Shown: in pieces, positions 49,805-60,379 of the stretch
Layout: each line of letters starts with the position of its first letter
Position numbering within the stretch: the first letter of the stretch is position 1
Source: Sphingobacteriales bacterium
GTDB taxonomy: Bacteria > Bacteroidota > Bacteroidia > Chitinophagales > Chitinophagaceae
Assembly: GCA_026391525.1 (NCBI GenBank)
Contig: JAPLEF010000146.1
Span: forward strand, 1 to 64,000
Length of the DNA: 64,000 nt
Direction of reading: 5' to 3'
The notes under the pieces: model-generated
What the model was told of the DNA's origin: nothing
What the model saw: the letters and a program-made list of their open reading frames with translations, nothing else
Database searches by the model: none
Made by a program: the position numbers and the translations under genes

Positions 49805-50695
49805 ATGAACCATTACGAACATTGTCCATTATGCGGATCTGCTTTGATCTCTTCGGTTTTGAAGGCAAAAGACCACACCGTATCGGGAGAGATTTTCAAT
49901 ATCTGGGCTTGTAAGGATTGCACCGGAAGGTTTACCCAGGATGTTCCAGCTATGGAAGCGATTGCGCCGTATTACCAATCTGAAAATTATGTTTCCCATA
50001 CAGAAACAAAGGCTGGCTTTATCAACCGATTGTACCATCAGGTTCGGAACATAACGGTGAAGGGTAAATGCAATTTTATTCGGAAAGAAACCGGGCTTAC
50101 TACCGGGCGATTGCTTGATGTTGGTGCAGGTACAGGTACTTTTCTTAGTGTGATGAAAAAAGAAGGATGGGAAGTTACGGGTATTGAACCCGATGAACAA
50201 GCCAGAAAGAATGCCAATATTATCAATGATATATCGCTTTTACCTGCAGCAAGTTTTTTTGAACAGCAGCCGGAAAGTTTCGATGCCATCAGCATGTGGC
50301 ATGTACTGGAACATGTGCACCAGTTACATGAATACATAGCTCATCTGAAAAAAATCCTGAAAAAGGATGGAGTGCTTTTTATCGCTGTTCCCAATTATAC
50401 CAGTTCAGATGCTCAACATTACGATTCTTTATGGGCTGCATATGATGTACCCAGGCATCTTTATCATTTTTCTCCTTTGAGTATGAAGCTATTGATGATC
50501 AAGCATGGTTTGGAAATTACGCGAATGGCCCCTATGTGGTTCGATAGTTTTTATGTGAGCATGCTCAGTGAAAAGTACCGGTCAGGGAAAAACAAACTTA
50601 TACCCGCTTTCGTACAGGGCTTGAAAACAGATCTGGCAACTATGAAAAAGGTAAGTTCTTGTAGTTCTATCATTTATATCATCCGAAAAAAATAA
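49805..50695 (+). CDS. Class I SAM-dependent methyltransferase with N-terminal zinc-ribbon-like region
   Basis: CPLCGS...CKDC; LLDVGAGTGTFLSVMKKEGWEVTGIEPDEQAR; WHVLEHV. Confidence 0.88.
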   Translation: MNHYEHCPLCGSALISSVLKAKDHTVSGEIFNIWACKDCTGRFTQDVPAMEAIAPYYQSENYVSHTETKAGFINRLYHQVRNITVKGKCNFIRKETGLTTGRLLDVGAGTGTFLSVMKKEGWEVTGIEPDEQARKNANIINDISLLPAASFFEQQPESFDAISMWHVLEHVHQLHEYIAHLKKILKKDGVLFIAVPNYTSSDAQHYDSLWAAYDVPRHLYHFSPLSMKLLMIKHGLEITRMAPMWFDSFYVSMLSEKYRSGKNKLIPAFVQGLKTDLATMKKVSSCSSIIYIIRKK

Positions 50696-50702
50696 CAGGG
50701 CA

Positions 50703-51629
50703 TCAAGTAAGTTGCGCTATTGCCGCTTCGATGCGGCTAATGGTTTCATCATCGCTTAAACTAACGGGTTCAAACGGTTTCCCAATCAATTTTCCATAAA
50801 GTTCTATGTATCTCCCACTGATTTCGCCGATCCATTCGGGGCTCATATGGGGAACCTGCTGGCCTTCCTTGCCCATGAAATGGTTGGCAATAAGCCATTC
50901 TCTTACGAATTCTTTGCTGAGTTGTTTTTGTTTTTCCGAATTCGATTGCCTTTCTTCAAAACCATCTTTTAAAAAATAGCGGGAAGAATCAGGCGTGTGG
51001 ATTTCATCCATCAAGGTAATCTGATCATCAATTTTTCCGAACTCATATTTGGTATCCGCCAGAATCAGGTTTCGGTTAGATGCGATTTCTTGTCCTCTTG
51101 CAAACAATGCCAAAGCATATTGGCTGAGCGTTTCCCACTCTGCCGGGGTACATAATCCGGTTGCAATGATTTCTTCTTTGCTGATATCTTCATCATGCCC
51201 TTCTGAAGCCTTTGTTGAAGGAGTGATTATCGGATGTGGAAAGGCGTCGTTTTCTTTCATGTTTTCGGGAAGCGGCACACCACAAAGCACACGAAGGCCT
51301 TGCTGGTAAGTGCGCCAGGCATGACCTGTTAGGTTGCCCCTCACTACCATTTCAATTTTGTAAGGGATACACTTCTTTCCTATACTCACCTGGGGTGCGG
51401 GGCAGGAGAGCAGCCAATTGGGACAAATATCTTTTGTAGCATTCAGCATATATGCAGCAATTTGATTCAAAACCTGTCCTTTAAAAGGAATCGGTTGAGG
51501 AAGAATCACATCGAAGGCAGAAATACGGTCGCTGGCAACCATCACCAACCATCGATCACTGATGGTGTAAACATCTCTTACTTTGCCGCTGTAAAATGAC
51601 GTCTGATCGGTAAATTTCATGCCTTTCAT
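50703..51629 (-). CDS. purC: Phosphoribosylaminoimidazolesuccinocarboxamide synthase
   Basis: YSGKVRDVYTI, ASDRISAFDVILPQPIPFKG, LILADTKYEFG, DEIHTPDSSRY. Confidence 0.93.
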   Translation of the reverse strand: MKGMKFTDQTSFYSGKVRDVYTISDRWLVMVASDRISAFDVILPQPIPFKGQVLNQIAAYMLNATKDICPNWLLSCPAPQVSIGKKCIPYKIEMVVRGNLTGHAWRTYQQGLRVLCGVPLPENMKENDAFPHPIITPSTKASEGHDEDISKEEIIATGLCTPAEWETLSQYALALFARGQEIASNRNLILADTKYEFGKIDDQITLMDEIHTPDSSRYFLKDGFEERQSNSEKQKQLSKEFVREWLIANHFMGKEGQQVPHMSPEWIGEISGRYIELYGKLIGKPFEPVSLSDDETISRIEAAIAQLT

Positions 51630-51727
51630 GCCGCTAAAGTAGCATCAATCCTCTAATAATCTGGCAGTGATTTTTGCTTAAGATTTCAACACCTGTTCAC
51701 AAATATTATTTCAAAAGGAGGTCAACA

Positions 51728-51772
51728 ATGCTTATTTTGCTATTTATTGTAAACCAAAACAACCAGATATGA
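51728..51772 (+). CDS. Possible 14-aa leader peptide MLILLFIVNQNNQI
   Basis: SD-like AAAAGGAGGT (51713-51722) upstream; stop TGA overlaps the ATG of the next gene (ATGA, 51769-51772). Confidence 0.35.
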   Translation: MLILLFIVNQNNQI

Positions 51773-54519
51773 GAAAACTTACAAGCTATTTGGCTATGTT
51801 ATTGCTCATGGCGATTTTTAGTAATGCCGTATCAGCACAAAACGTAACCATCAGCGGTAATGTCCGGAACAGTGCTACCCAGGAAAAAGCATCAGCTGTT
51901 TCTGTTACCATAAAGGGTACATCTGTTGGTACTTATACCAACGACAGGGGAGAATTCACTCTTAACAGTAAAACGCTACCGGTTACGTTGATTATTTCTT
52001 CCATCGGATACGAACCACAGGAAGTAACCGTAACTTCTGCAACCCAAAAAATTGATATCGCATTTGTGCCTGCCAGTTCACTCGGGCAGGAAATTGTGGT
52101 TTCTGCTTCACGTGTGCCGGAAAGAATCATGGAGTCTCCTGTTTCTATTGAGCGGGTAAGTGCGGCAAATATCCGTAATGCCCCGGCAGCAAATTTTTAT
52201 GATGTGGTTTCCACGCTTAAGGGAGTAGATATCACTACTTCTTCACTGATTTTTAAAACTCCTACCACCCGCGGTTTTGGAGCCAGCGGAAATACACGTT
52301 TCAATCAATTGGTTGATGGTATGGATAATCAGGCACCCGGACTGAACTTTTCTGTTGGTGCCATCATCGGTTTGAACGAGTTGGATATCGATAATATGGA
52401 ATTACTCTCCGGTGCATCATCTGCACTTTATGGTCCGGGTGGTATGAATGGTACCCTTTTGATGACCAGTAAGAATCCGTTCAAATACCAGGGTTTATCT
52501 TTCAGTATCAAAGAAGGGATGATGCATACAGATGGAAGGGAACGTCCAACATCACCTTTTCACAACTGGGCTTTGAGATGGGGTAAAAAAGTATCCGATA
52601 AATTCGCATTCAAAATCACCTCGGAAATTTTACAGGCAAAAGACTGGATCGGGATCGACTACCGCAATTACGACCGATCAAATGGTGTAATGAAAGCCGG
52701 AAATCGCAATACCGACCCCAACTATGATGGCGTGAATGTATATGGTGATGAAACTACATTGAATCTGGCACCTATCCTTACCGGTATCGGGCAACAAGCG
52801 CCATTCCTTGCCGGTTTCATTTCTACCTTAACGGCCAATCCGATATTTGTTTCCCGTACCGGCTATACCGAACAGGAACTGATTGATCCCAATACGGTAA
52901 ATTTTAAATTAGGAGGTTCTGTTCATTATAAAATCACTCCGGGAACAGAAGCTACATTAGCCGGTTATTGGGGTACCGGAAATACCATCTACACCGGTGC
53001 TTCAAGATATTCAATCAAGGATTTCAAAATGGGTCAGTACAAATTTGAGCTGAACAATAAAAATTGGATGTTCCGTGCATATACCACACAGGAAAATGCA
53101 GGTCAATCGTATAACCTTGCCGCAACCACCCAGAATTTCAATGAATCATGGAGGCCATCCGTAACCGTTATTAATGGCAAGCCTGCACCAAAGGCATCAG
53201 ATTGGTATATTGTTTATGGACAAACCTTTATTGCCGCAAAATTAAACGGTGCATCAGATGCAGATGCGCACAATGCAGCTCGGGCTTCGGCTGATGTTGG
53301 CAGGCCAAAAGTGGGAACACCCGAGTTCAATAAAAGCTATGAAGCCATAAGGAAATTACCCGTTCCGAAAGGAGGAGCTTTGCTCGACCGTACGGATTTA
53401 TATGGCGTAGAAGGCAATTACAATTTATCTCCTTATACATCTAAGATTGCTGATATCCTTGTGGGAGCTAATTTTCGCCGTTATGTATTGAATTCTGAGG
53501 GAACTCTTTTTGCTGATAAGCCAGGTGAACCCATTAACATTGATGAGTTTGGTGCCTTCCTTCAGGCTTCACGCGAAATCACCAGCAGTTTGAAAATTAC
53601 TGCTTCAGGCCGCTATGATAAGAATCAGAACTTCAAAGGCCGTTTTACACCAAGGGTGACTGCTGTTTATAAAGTGGCCCCGAATAACAATATACGGTTG
53701 TCGTATCAAACCGCTTACCGTTTCCCATCCACACAACAGCAATGGATCAACCTCGATTTAAGTTCTTATAAGCTGATTGGAGGAAACAAAGAGTTCAGTA
53801 ATATTTACAATTTCAATGGCAACCCCATTTATGATAGAGATTCATTGAAGAAAGGCGTTCAGGCAGTGGAAAGTTTTGGTAACCTCAAGCCGGAATCACT
53901 TAGTTCCTTTGAACTAGGTTATAAAGGCTTGATGATGGATAATAAACTGTTGGTAGATGTGTACGGTTATTTTGGACAGTTCAACGATTTCCTTGCACGT
54001 AAAATAGTGGTTCAATCTAAAACAGGTGGCCCTATCAATCAATTGGATGCAGATACCGGACAAATCTATTCCATTCCAATCAATTCAACTGAAAAGATCA
54101 AGACCTATGGATTCGGACTTGGATTGGAGTATAAGTTTCCACGTAATTTCTTTGTGAGTGTGAATTTTGCATCTGATAATCTGCGTGATGTACCGTCTAA
54201 TTTCATCGCTTCATTCAACTCACCCCAATACAAAGCAAATGCTTCTGTGGGGAATTCAGGTTTTGGTCCGAAGCGCCGTATGGGTTTCAATATCGCTTAC
54301 AGGTGGCAGGATGAATTTTATTATGAAGGCGATTTAGCCAATGGAACACTACCGGCTGTGCAAACACTCGATGCACAATTCAGCTACAAATTGCCTAAAA
54401 CAAAATCAATTGTGAAAATCGGGGCCAACAACCTGCTTAACCAATACTATTACAACGGTGTAGGCAACTCTTTTGTAGGAGGTTTATATTATGTCAGCTT
54501 TGCCTACAATGTATATTAA
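51769..54519 (+). CDS. TonB-dependent receptor with carboxypeptidase-regulatory-like N-terminal domain
   Basis: Signal peptide, VTISGNVRNSATQEKASAVSVTIKGT, plug LVDGMDNQAPGLNF, barrel ending FVGGLYYVSFAYNVY. Confidence 0.92.
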   Translation: MRKLTSYLAMLLLMAIFSNAVSAQNVTISGNVRNSATQEKASAVSVTIKGTSVGTYTNDRGEFTLNSKTLPVTLIISSIGYEPQEVTVTSATQKIDIAFVPASSLGQEIVVSASRVPERIMESPVSIERVSAANIRNAPAANFYDVVSTLKGVDITTSSLIFKTPTTRGFGASGNTRFNQLVDGMDNQAPGLNFSVGAIIGLNELDIDNMELLSGASSALYGPGGMNGTLLMTSKNPFKYQGLSFSIKEGMMHTDGRERPTSPFHNWALRWGKKVSDKFAFKITSEILQAKDWIGIDYRNYDRSNGVMKAGNRNTDPNYDGVNVYGDETTLNLAPILTGIGQQAPFLAGFISTLTANPIFVSRTGYTEQELIDPNTVNFKLGGSVHYKITPGTEATLAGYWGTGNTIYTGASRYSIKDFKMGQYKFELNNKNWMFRAYTTQENAGQSYNLAATTQNFNESWRPSVTVINGKPAPKASDWYIVYGQTFIAAKLNGASDADAHNAARASADVGRPKVGTPEFNKSYEAIRKLPVPKGGALLDRTDLYGVEGNYNLSPYTSKIADILVGANFRRYVLNSEGTLFADKPGEPINIDEFGAFLQASREITSSLKITASGRYDKNQNFKGRFTPRVTAVYKVAPNNNIRLSYQTAYRFPSTQQQWINLDLSSYKLIGGNKEFSNIYNFNGNPIYDRDSLKKGVQAVESFGNLKPESLSSFELGYKGLMMDNKLLVDVYGYFGQFNDFLARKIVVQSKTGGPINQLDADTGQIYSIPINSTEKIKTYGFGLGLEYKFPRNFFVSVNFASDNLRDVPSNFIASFNSPQYKANASVGNSGFGPKRRMGFNIAYRWQDEFYYEGDLANGTLPAVQTLDAQFSYKLPKTKSIVKIGANNLLNQYYYNGVGNSFVGGLYYVSFAYNVY

Positions 54520-54564
54520 ACAAGTAATGTTTGAAATTTATTTGAGAACACTAAATAGTTCATT

Positions 54565-55800
54565 ATGAAAAATAATATCTGTGGAACGAAAGTACTGGCC
54601 TTACTGGCTATTGCATTTACCTTCACTTTCGTATCCTGTAACAAAGAACCGGAGGAAATCATCGACAATACCGTAATCACTCCTCCTGTAAGTAATTTAA
54701 CCCTTGCTGAAACACTCGATAATAATGCTGATGACAGCCTGTATTACCGGCTTGTGGTTCATGGTGGACAAGTGCCTGTGATAAGCAATGACAGCAGTTC
54801 ATACACGCTATTTGTGCCAAATAACAATGCGATGCGTGTTTTCATCAACGCTATTTCCGGTGGATTAGTTCCTATAAATGCACCCGATGCGGTATTCTCC
54901 GGATTTATCACCAATAATATTCCGCCAACAACCGCCGGTGCAATCGTTGGATATAATATCATACCGCAAATTGTGCGTGCTGCACAGATACCGGGTACTT
55001 TTCCAAACCTGCAGTATCCAACAACAATCAACCCGGCACCTTCCATTAGCGCATTGCTTAGGCTTACCACTTTTCCAACCACACGCAATGGCGCATGGGT
55101 TAATAATATTCCGATTACTGCAGTAGATCAGGAAGCTGTAAATGGTGTAATACATCATACTGCATTTTTGGTTACCCCTCCACAGCGGTTCTTATGGGAT
55201 AGGATCAATACAGATACAGACCTGGAATATCTTAAAGCAGCGATAGTTCGTGCCGACAGCGGAACTGCTGCTCCTGGTTTCCTCGTAGGGGTTTTGAATA
55301 ATATCGGCGCTAACCTTACAGTATTTGCACCAACAGATGCAGCGTTTCAGGGCACACTCACTTTAGCGATTGCTCAGATTTTGATCAATTTGGGAGTTCC
55401 TCCTGCAACGGCATTGGCTCAGGCACAGGCGCTGGCATCTACTCCGGCAATTTTCAGCAACCCTAATCTTTATCCATTCCTTACTGCACAAACCGTAAAA
55501 GGCATAGTAGTGTATCATGTATTGGGCAAACGGGCATTTACCAATAACTTTCCTACCACTTTAACCAATTATCCAACCTTATTGAACGGGGCAGTAGCTG
55601 CTCATCCGGGTTTAGGCATACAAGCCACTTTCGGTGTTCCCTTTGTATCTGCTGCAACGGTAAAAGGATTGGGTAACCCAACGGCTGCAAACATTGTTAT
55701 CAATGCATCACCCTTAATACCGGATCCCAATGGTTCAAGCGATCAGCATTACCTCAATGGGGTGATTCATAAAATAGATCAGGTTTTATTGCCACAATAG
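54565..55800 (+). CDS. Fasciclin-domain lipoprotein (two domains)
   Basis: TLFVPNNNAMRVFI and LTVFAPTDAAFQGTL; GVIHHTAFLV and GVIHKIDQVLLPQ. Confidence 0.88.
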   Translation: MKNNICGTKVLALLAIAFTFTFVSCNKEPEEIIDNTVITPPVSNLTLAETLDNNADDSLYYRLVVHGGQVPVISNDSSSYTLFVPNNNAMRVFINAISGGLVPINAPDAVFSGFITNNIPPTTAGAIVGYNIIPQIVRAAQIPGTFPNLQYPTTINPAPSISALLRLTTFPTTRNGAWVNNIPITAVDQEAVNGVIHHTAFLVTPPQRFLWDRINTDTDLEYLKAAIVRADSGTAAPGFLVGVLNNIGANLTVFAPTDAAFQGTLTLAIAQILINLGVPPATALAQAQALASTPAIFSNPNLYPFLTAQTVKGIVVYHVLGKRAFTNNFPTTLTNYPTLLNGAVAAHPGLGIQATFGVPFVSAATVKGLGNPTAANIVINASPLIPDPNGSSDQHYLNGVIHKIDQVLLPQ

Positions 55801-55820
55801 TTTTTCAACTTATCGTTAAA

Positions 55821-55850
55821 AAAAGCTCCTGTAAATTTGCAGGAGCTTTT
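55821..55850. terminator. Terminator hairpin
   Basis: AAAAGCTCCTG-taaatttg-CAGGAGCTTTT. Confidence 0.8.
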
Positions 55851-55902
55851 CTATTATTTTTGAGTTGAAAAAACCAAGGTTGATTGATCCAAGAGGATGA
55901 TA

Positions 55903-56715
55903 TTAGTTATTCAATTTCAATTCAAATAATTTTGGCCAGCGTTTCCCGGTGATGAGAAAAAGGTTTCGGCTACGGTCGTACGCAATGCCGTTGAGCACAT
56001 TGGTACGGTAGGCTATAATATCTGAAGGTGAAAGCAAACCGGCCAGATTCATTCTTCCTACAACATGGCCGGATTCTGCATCGATTTTCAAAATCATATC
56101 GGTTTCATACACATTGGCATAAATAAAACCATCTACATATTCCAGTTCGTTGAGCATATTTACATTGCCCAGGTTATCCTTTACAGCGATGGTATTTTTG
56201 ATCTTGAAATTTGACGGGTCAACGAAATATAAATTGGCAGATCCATCGCTGATGATGAGCGAACTGCTGTCGTGCGTGATTCCCCATCCTTCCATCGGCC
56301 AGAAAATAGTTTGAATGGGTTTATCGATATTCTTCAATTCATAAACATAAACTATATTATTCTGCCAGGTAAGTTGGTAGAGCTTATCCTTAAAAATGGT
56401 GATACCCTCTCCAAATGTGGTATCCGAACCCATAGGATGGTTTTTTTCCACATTGCCGGTAGACCAATCAGTGATGCGAAGCGATGAACTGTTATAATCT
56501 CCCGTACCCTCAAATAGCTTCCCATCATGCATCTCAAGCCCCTGTGTATATGCACTGGTATCATGCGGATGCTGGCTTAAAATGGTAAAGGATATTTCTT
56601 TTGGTGCGGCAATTCCGGTAGGAGCGGGAATCAAATCAGGGTCGCTATCTACTGTTTTAGGGTTATTACAAGCCAGAAAAAATAAGCTCAGCAAAAAAAT
56701 AGGGGAACGTTTCAT
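55903..56715 (-). CDS. Glutaminyl-peptide cyclotransferase-like lipoprotein
   Basis: HDTSAYTQGLEMHDGKLFEGTGDYNSSSLR, GEGITIFKDKLYQLTWQNN, WGITHDSSSLIISDGSANL. Confidence 0.88.
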   Translation of the reverse strand: MKRSPIFLLSLFFLACNNPKTVDSDPDLIPAPTGIAAPKEISFTILSQHPHDTSAYTQGLEMHDGKLFEGTGDYNSSSLRITDWSTGNVEKNHPMGSDTTFGEGITIFKDKLYQLTWQNNIVYVYELKNIDKPIQTIFWPMEGWGITHDSSSLIISDGSANLYFVDPSNFKIKNTIAVKDNLGNVNMLNELEYVDGFIYANVYETDMILKIDAESGHVVGRMNLAGLLSPSDIIAYRTNVLNGIAYDRSRNLFLITGKRWPKLFELKLNN

Positions 56716-56974
56716 ACTGTGGGTTTACCTACAAAATTAGGATTACTCGATGGCCTGCTATAAGATATTCTGAAAATAATTGGTAAATATTTTCTTTTTC
56801 TGGTTTATGTTATTATTTTTGTACTACCTCTGAGCCGATATTTATACTTTCCATAATTATAAATGCTGCGCTCCTTCCAATATACAGAATTACTGCAGTA
56901 CGTTTCAATTCCTCGAAAAAGCTGGTCAATATCATTTTGAAAAATGATTGCATAGTCATTTTTAATATTCCCTG

Positions 56975-58213
56975 ATGAAGGTTCCAGTAGTGTTTTTGAT
57001 TTCCCTTTTGTGGATAGGTACGTTACAGGCACAACGTGATTGTAGCTTTAAAATGATACCTGCAGATCAGGGTACTTTGCAGCAATTCAGAACAGATAAC
57101 AGTTCGTTACAAAGTGCTGTTTCCCGCGATACGGCAGCCAATGAAATCATTACGATTCCGGTTGTTATTCATCTTCTTTTTAATAATGCGGCACAGAATT
57201 TAAGTGATGCCCAGGTACTTTCTCAACTTAAGGTTTTGAATGATGATTTTCGCAGGCTCAATGCAGATGCTGCAAATACTCCTGACGCCTTCCGTAGTGT
57301 AGCTGCTGATACCCGTATCATGTTCTGCCTCGCACAGGTAGATCCACAGGGACGTCCTTCAAAAGGAATCATCAGGAAGTATACCACAAAAGAATATTTT
57401 CTCGGCGACGATGGGATGAAGTTTTCTGCTGCAGGTGGAGATGATGCATGGGACTGTAAAAAATACCTTAATATCTGGGTGTGTAGTATGTTTGGCCGTA
57501 ATTTGGGATATGCAACTCCTCCGGGCGGACAAGCAGATAAAGACGGTGTGGTAATTAATTACGATGTGTTCGGATCAATCGGAAACCTGCGTACTAATTT
57601 CGACAAAGGCCGCACAGCAACACATGAAGTGGGTCATTGGTTAGGATTACAACACCTCTGGGGCGATCAAAACTGTGGCAGTGATGGCATCATGGATACA
57701 CCACAACAAGCCAGCTATAATTACAATTGTCCTTCTTTTCCTCATGTATCCAGTTGTTCTCCGAATGCAAATGGAGATATGTTCATGAACTATATGGATT
57801 TCACCAGTGATGTGTGCATGAATATGTTCACACTGGGACAAAAGGAAAAGATGCGTTCCTTGTTTGCTTTGAACGGTATCAGGAATAGCTTTTTACTTTC
57901 CTACGCTTGCGACAGTTCATTGGCTACTGGTGCACCTGTACCCGACGATACGATTCCGGTTGCTCGTACTGCAGCAGGTATAAACATCTTTCCGAACCCG
58001 GTTCAGCAAATGGTAAACATCGAAACCACCAACGGATATGAGCTGAAAGGGAAAACGATAAGCATCTTCACGGTATCGGGTAACCGCATTTTTCAGCAAA
58101 TGTGCAACAGTAATACAGAAAAAATCAACCTGGGCCAATTAGCTGCAGGAATTTATATCCTTACCGTAGGTGAAGGCAATGACAGGAAAATAACAAAATT
58201 GATAAAATTATAA
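56975..58213 (+). CDS. M43-family (pappalysin-like) zinc metalloprotease with T9SS sorting domain
   Basis: HEVGHWLGLQHLWGD; MNYMDFTSDVCMNMFT; C-terminal IFPNPVQQMVNIET...GIYILTVGEGNDRKITKLIKL. Confidence 0.9.
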   Translation: MKVPVVFLISLLWIGTLQAQRDCSFKMIPADQGTLQQFRTDNSSLQSAVSRDTAANEIITIPVVIHLLFNNAAQNLSDAQVLSQLKVLNDDFRRLNADAANTPDAFRSVAADTRIMFCLAQVDPQGRPSKGIIRKYTTKEYFLGDDGMKFSAAGGDDAWDCKKYLNIWVCSMFGRNLGYATPPGGQADKDGVVINYDVFGSIGNLRTNFDKGRTATHEVGHWLGLQHLWGDQNCGSDGIMDTPQQASYNYNCPSFPHVSSCSPNANGDMFMNYMDFTSDVCMNMFTLGQKEKMRSLFALNGIRNSFLLSYACDSSLATGAPVPDDTIPVARTAAGINIFPNPVQQMVNIETTNGYELKGKTISIFTVSGNRIFQQMCNSNTEKINLGQLAAGIYILTVGEGNDRKITKLIKL

Positions 58214-58273
58214 AACGCGTTTTCTTTGGGGGTTATTAGTTGCCGGGCTATTTCTATAGGCCGGCATCATTTT

Positions 58274-59407
58274 TTATACACCGCCTGAAATGCGCTGATG
58301 ATAAATTACATTCCTATCCTTCAAATATTGCATCATAAAGGAATAACTGGATGCTGACTTTCCCAGCAACTCTGGCGGAAAAACGCCCGTTTCAGTGAAC
58401 AAGCCTTTGATGAGCACGTTTAATGCAGCATTACAGGTATATCCCGTAGTACGGCTCATCGAACTGATGCCGGAAGTTTTATCAGTTTCATCATACAATA
58501 AGTATTCAATGTGTTGACGTGAACCCTCTTTCTCTCCTGAAATACTGATTTTCATCAGTGTGAATTCTTCCTCATCCTCTTCAAGTTTCCATTGATCGAA
58601 TAACAGTTTTGTTGTAAGCTCTAAGGGCACAACGGTTTGTCCATCTACCAGCATTGGTTCCCGATTCATAAATCCTGCTTTGAATAATGCCTTCATGAGA
58701 GCGGCATGGCCCGGGTAACGAAGGGTTTTTTCTTTCATGTTCGGGATATGCGGCATCGTGTAGATCAAACTCCTTAATCCATCACTGTTAAACGATTCCA
58801 AGGTTCCCACATGCGGCAAGTCGTGCCATTCTACATCGCTTAAAGCGGGTTTGCTGATTAATTGCCCCTGCTCAACATAGCGTGCTGTTCGGGTATATTC
58901 TTCAATCACATCAATCGGTGAAAACGGGGCTTTGTATTCAAACGGCAACACACGTAGCTTTGGCAAACCGCCAACAAGGCATTCAAAATGGGTCACTGTC
59001 ATCTGGTTGTCATGGTATCCCAGGATAAGGTTGCTCATCCCTGGAGCTACGCCGCAATCCACTATGGCTGTCACTCCCTTTGCCTTTGCCACTATATCAA
59101 GTTGCAAGGCATCTTCAGGGAAGAAACTGATATCCACTACATTTTTACCTGCATTGATGATGGCTTCAAGTGCTTGATATCCCATAAATCCGGGTACTGC
59201 ACAAACCACCCATTGAAAGGGGGCTAAGAAATTCGAATAGGCATCGTAGTTACTCAAATCGCAGATTTCTGTTTTGATTTTTCCATTCGTAGCCAATTTC
59301 ATAAGCGAAGTTGCTGATATATCAAAAGAAGTAACCTCATAGTTTAAGGAAAGATCTTTAGCGATGGCACTGCCTACCATCCCGGCACCCAAAACTGCAA
59401 TTTGCAT
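58274..59407 (-). CDS. Saccharopine dehydrogenase family protein
   Basis: VLGAGMVGSAIAKDLS, VVDISFFPEDA, VDCGVAPGMSNLILG. Confidence 0.88.
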   Translation of the reverse strand: MQIAVLGAGMVGSAIAKDLSLNYEVTSFDISATSLMKLATNGKIKTEICDLSNYDAYSNFLAPFQWVVCAVPGFMGYQALEAIINAGKNVVDISFFPEDALQLDIVAKAKGVTAIVDCGVAPGMSNLILGYHDNQMTVTHFECLVGGLPKLRVLPFEYKAPFSPIDVIEEYTRTARYVEQGQLISKPALSDVEWHDLPHVGTLESFNSDGLRSLIYTMPHIPNMKEKTLRYPGHAALMKALFKAGFMNREPMLVDGQTVVPLELTTKLLFDQWKLEEDEEEFTLMKISISGEKEGSRQHIEYLLYDETDKTSGISSMSRTTGYTCNAALNVLIKGLFTETGVFPPELLGKSASSYSFMMQYLKDRNVIYHQRISGGV

Positions 59408-59608
59408 GGTTGATGATTAATTTCTGATCTGAATTTTGATTCCGCAAGCTAAGATACTAAAGCCCGATGCAATAAATTGAAAGGATTGATGATTTGATCT
59501 GTCGGGATCTGTAATATATGGAGCAAACACGCGTTTAAAGCTTCTATCAACGGGCTGATCTATTTTAACCCTTTATTAGCAAGGCAGCCTGTACATTTGT
59601 ATAAAATA

Positions 59609-60376
59609 ATGTCTATGAAAAAACTGCTATTTACCATCTTAACTTTTGCCTTGTTTCAATCAATACAGGCACAGGGCATATTGGATAAATTGAATAAGAA
59701 ACTCAAAACTGATACTACGGTAAAGTCGAACCGTTCTTTGGATGGTGTGCTCAACCGAAAATCTGGCAATAATTTATCTTCTGCAGAAATAATCGATGGC
59801 CTGAAAGAAGCCTTATCGGTTGGTACTAACAACACGACCCTGAAACTTGGTGCTGCAGATGGATTTTATAAAGATGCAGTGCTCAAAATCCTAATGCCTG
59901 AAGAAGCCAAGCAAGTGGAATCAGTTTTACGCAAAGCAGGGATGGGAAGTATGGTCGACAAAGCAATCCTATCAATGAACCGTGCCGCTGAAGATGCAAC
60001 TAAGGAAGTAGGGGATATTTTTTTGGGTGCCATTAAAGGGATGACCGTAAACGACGGACTAAGCATTTTGAAAGGTGGTGATTTTGCAGCTACTGAATAC
60101 TTGCGCAAAACCAGCAGCACAGCACTCACTGAAAAAATGCGCCCCGTAATTGAAACATCTTTAAAAAAATTCGATGCCACTACGTATTGGAAAGACGTAT
60201 TCACCCAATACAACAGGCTATCATTCAAAAAAGTTGATACCGACCTAATTAGCTACGTAACAGATAAATCTTTAGATGCCTTGTTTTATACCATCGCACA
60301 GGAAGAGCAGAAAATAAGAAAAGACCCGGCAGCACAGGTTACATCTTTATTGAAAAAAGTTTTCGCACAACCCTAA
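59609..60376 (+). CDS. DUF4197-type exported protein
   Basis: Signal peptide MKKLLFTILTFALFQSIQAQ; LSSAEIIDGLKEALSVGT, YTVADKSLDALFYTIAQEE-like C-terminal block (YVTDKSLDALFYTIAQEEQKIR). Confidence 0.82.
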   Translation: MSMKKLLFTILTFALFQSIQAQGILDKLNKKLKTDTTVKSNRSLDGVLNRKSGNNLSSAEIIDGLKEALSVGTNNTTLKLGAADGFYKDAVLKILMPEEAKQVESVLRKAGMGSMVDKAILSMNRAAEDATKEVGDIFLGAIKGMTVNDGLSILKGGDFAATEYLRKTSSTALTEKMRPVIETSLKKFDATTYWKDVFTQYNRLSFKKVDTDLISYVTDKSLDALFYTIAQEEQKIRKDPAAQVTSLLKKVFAQP

Positions 60377-60379
60377 CCG

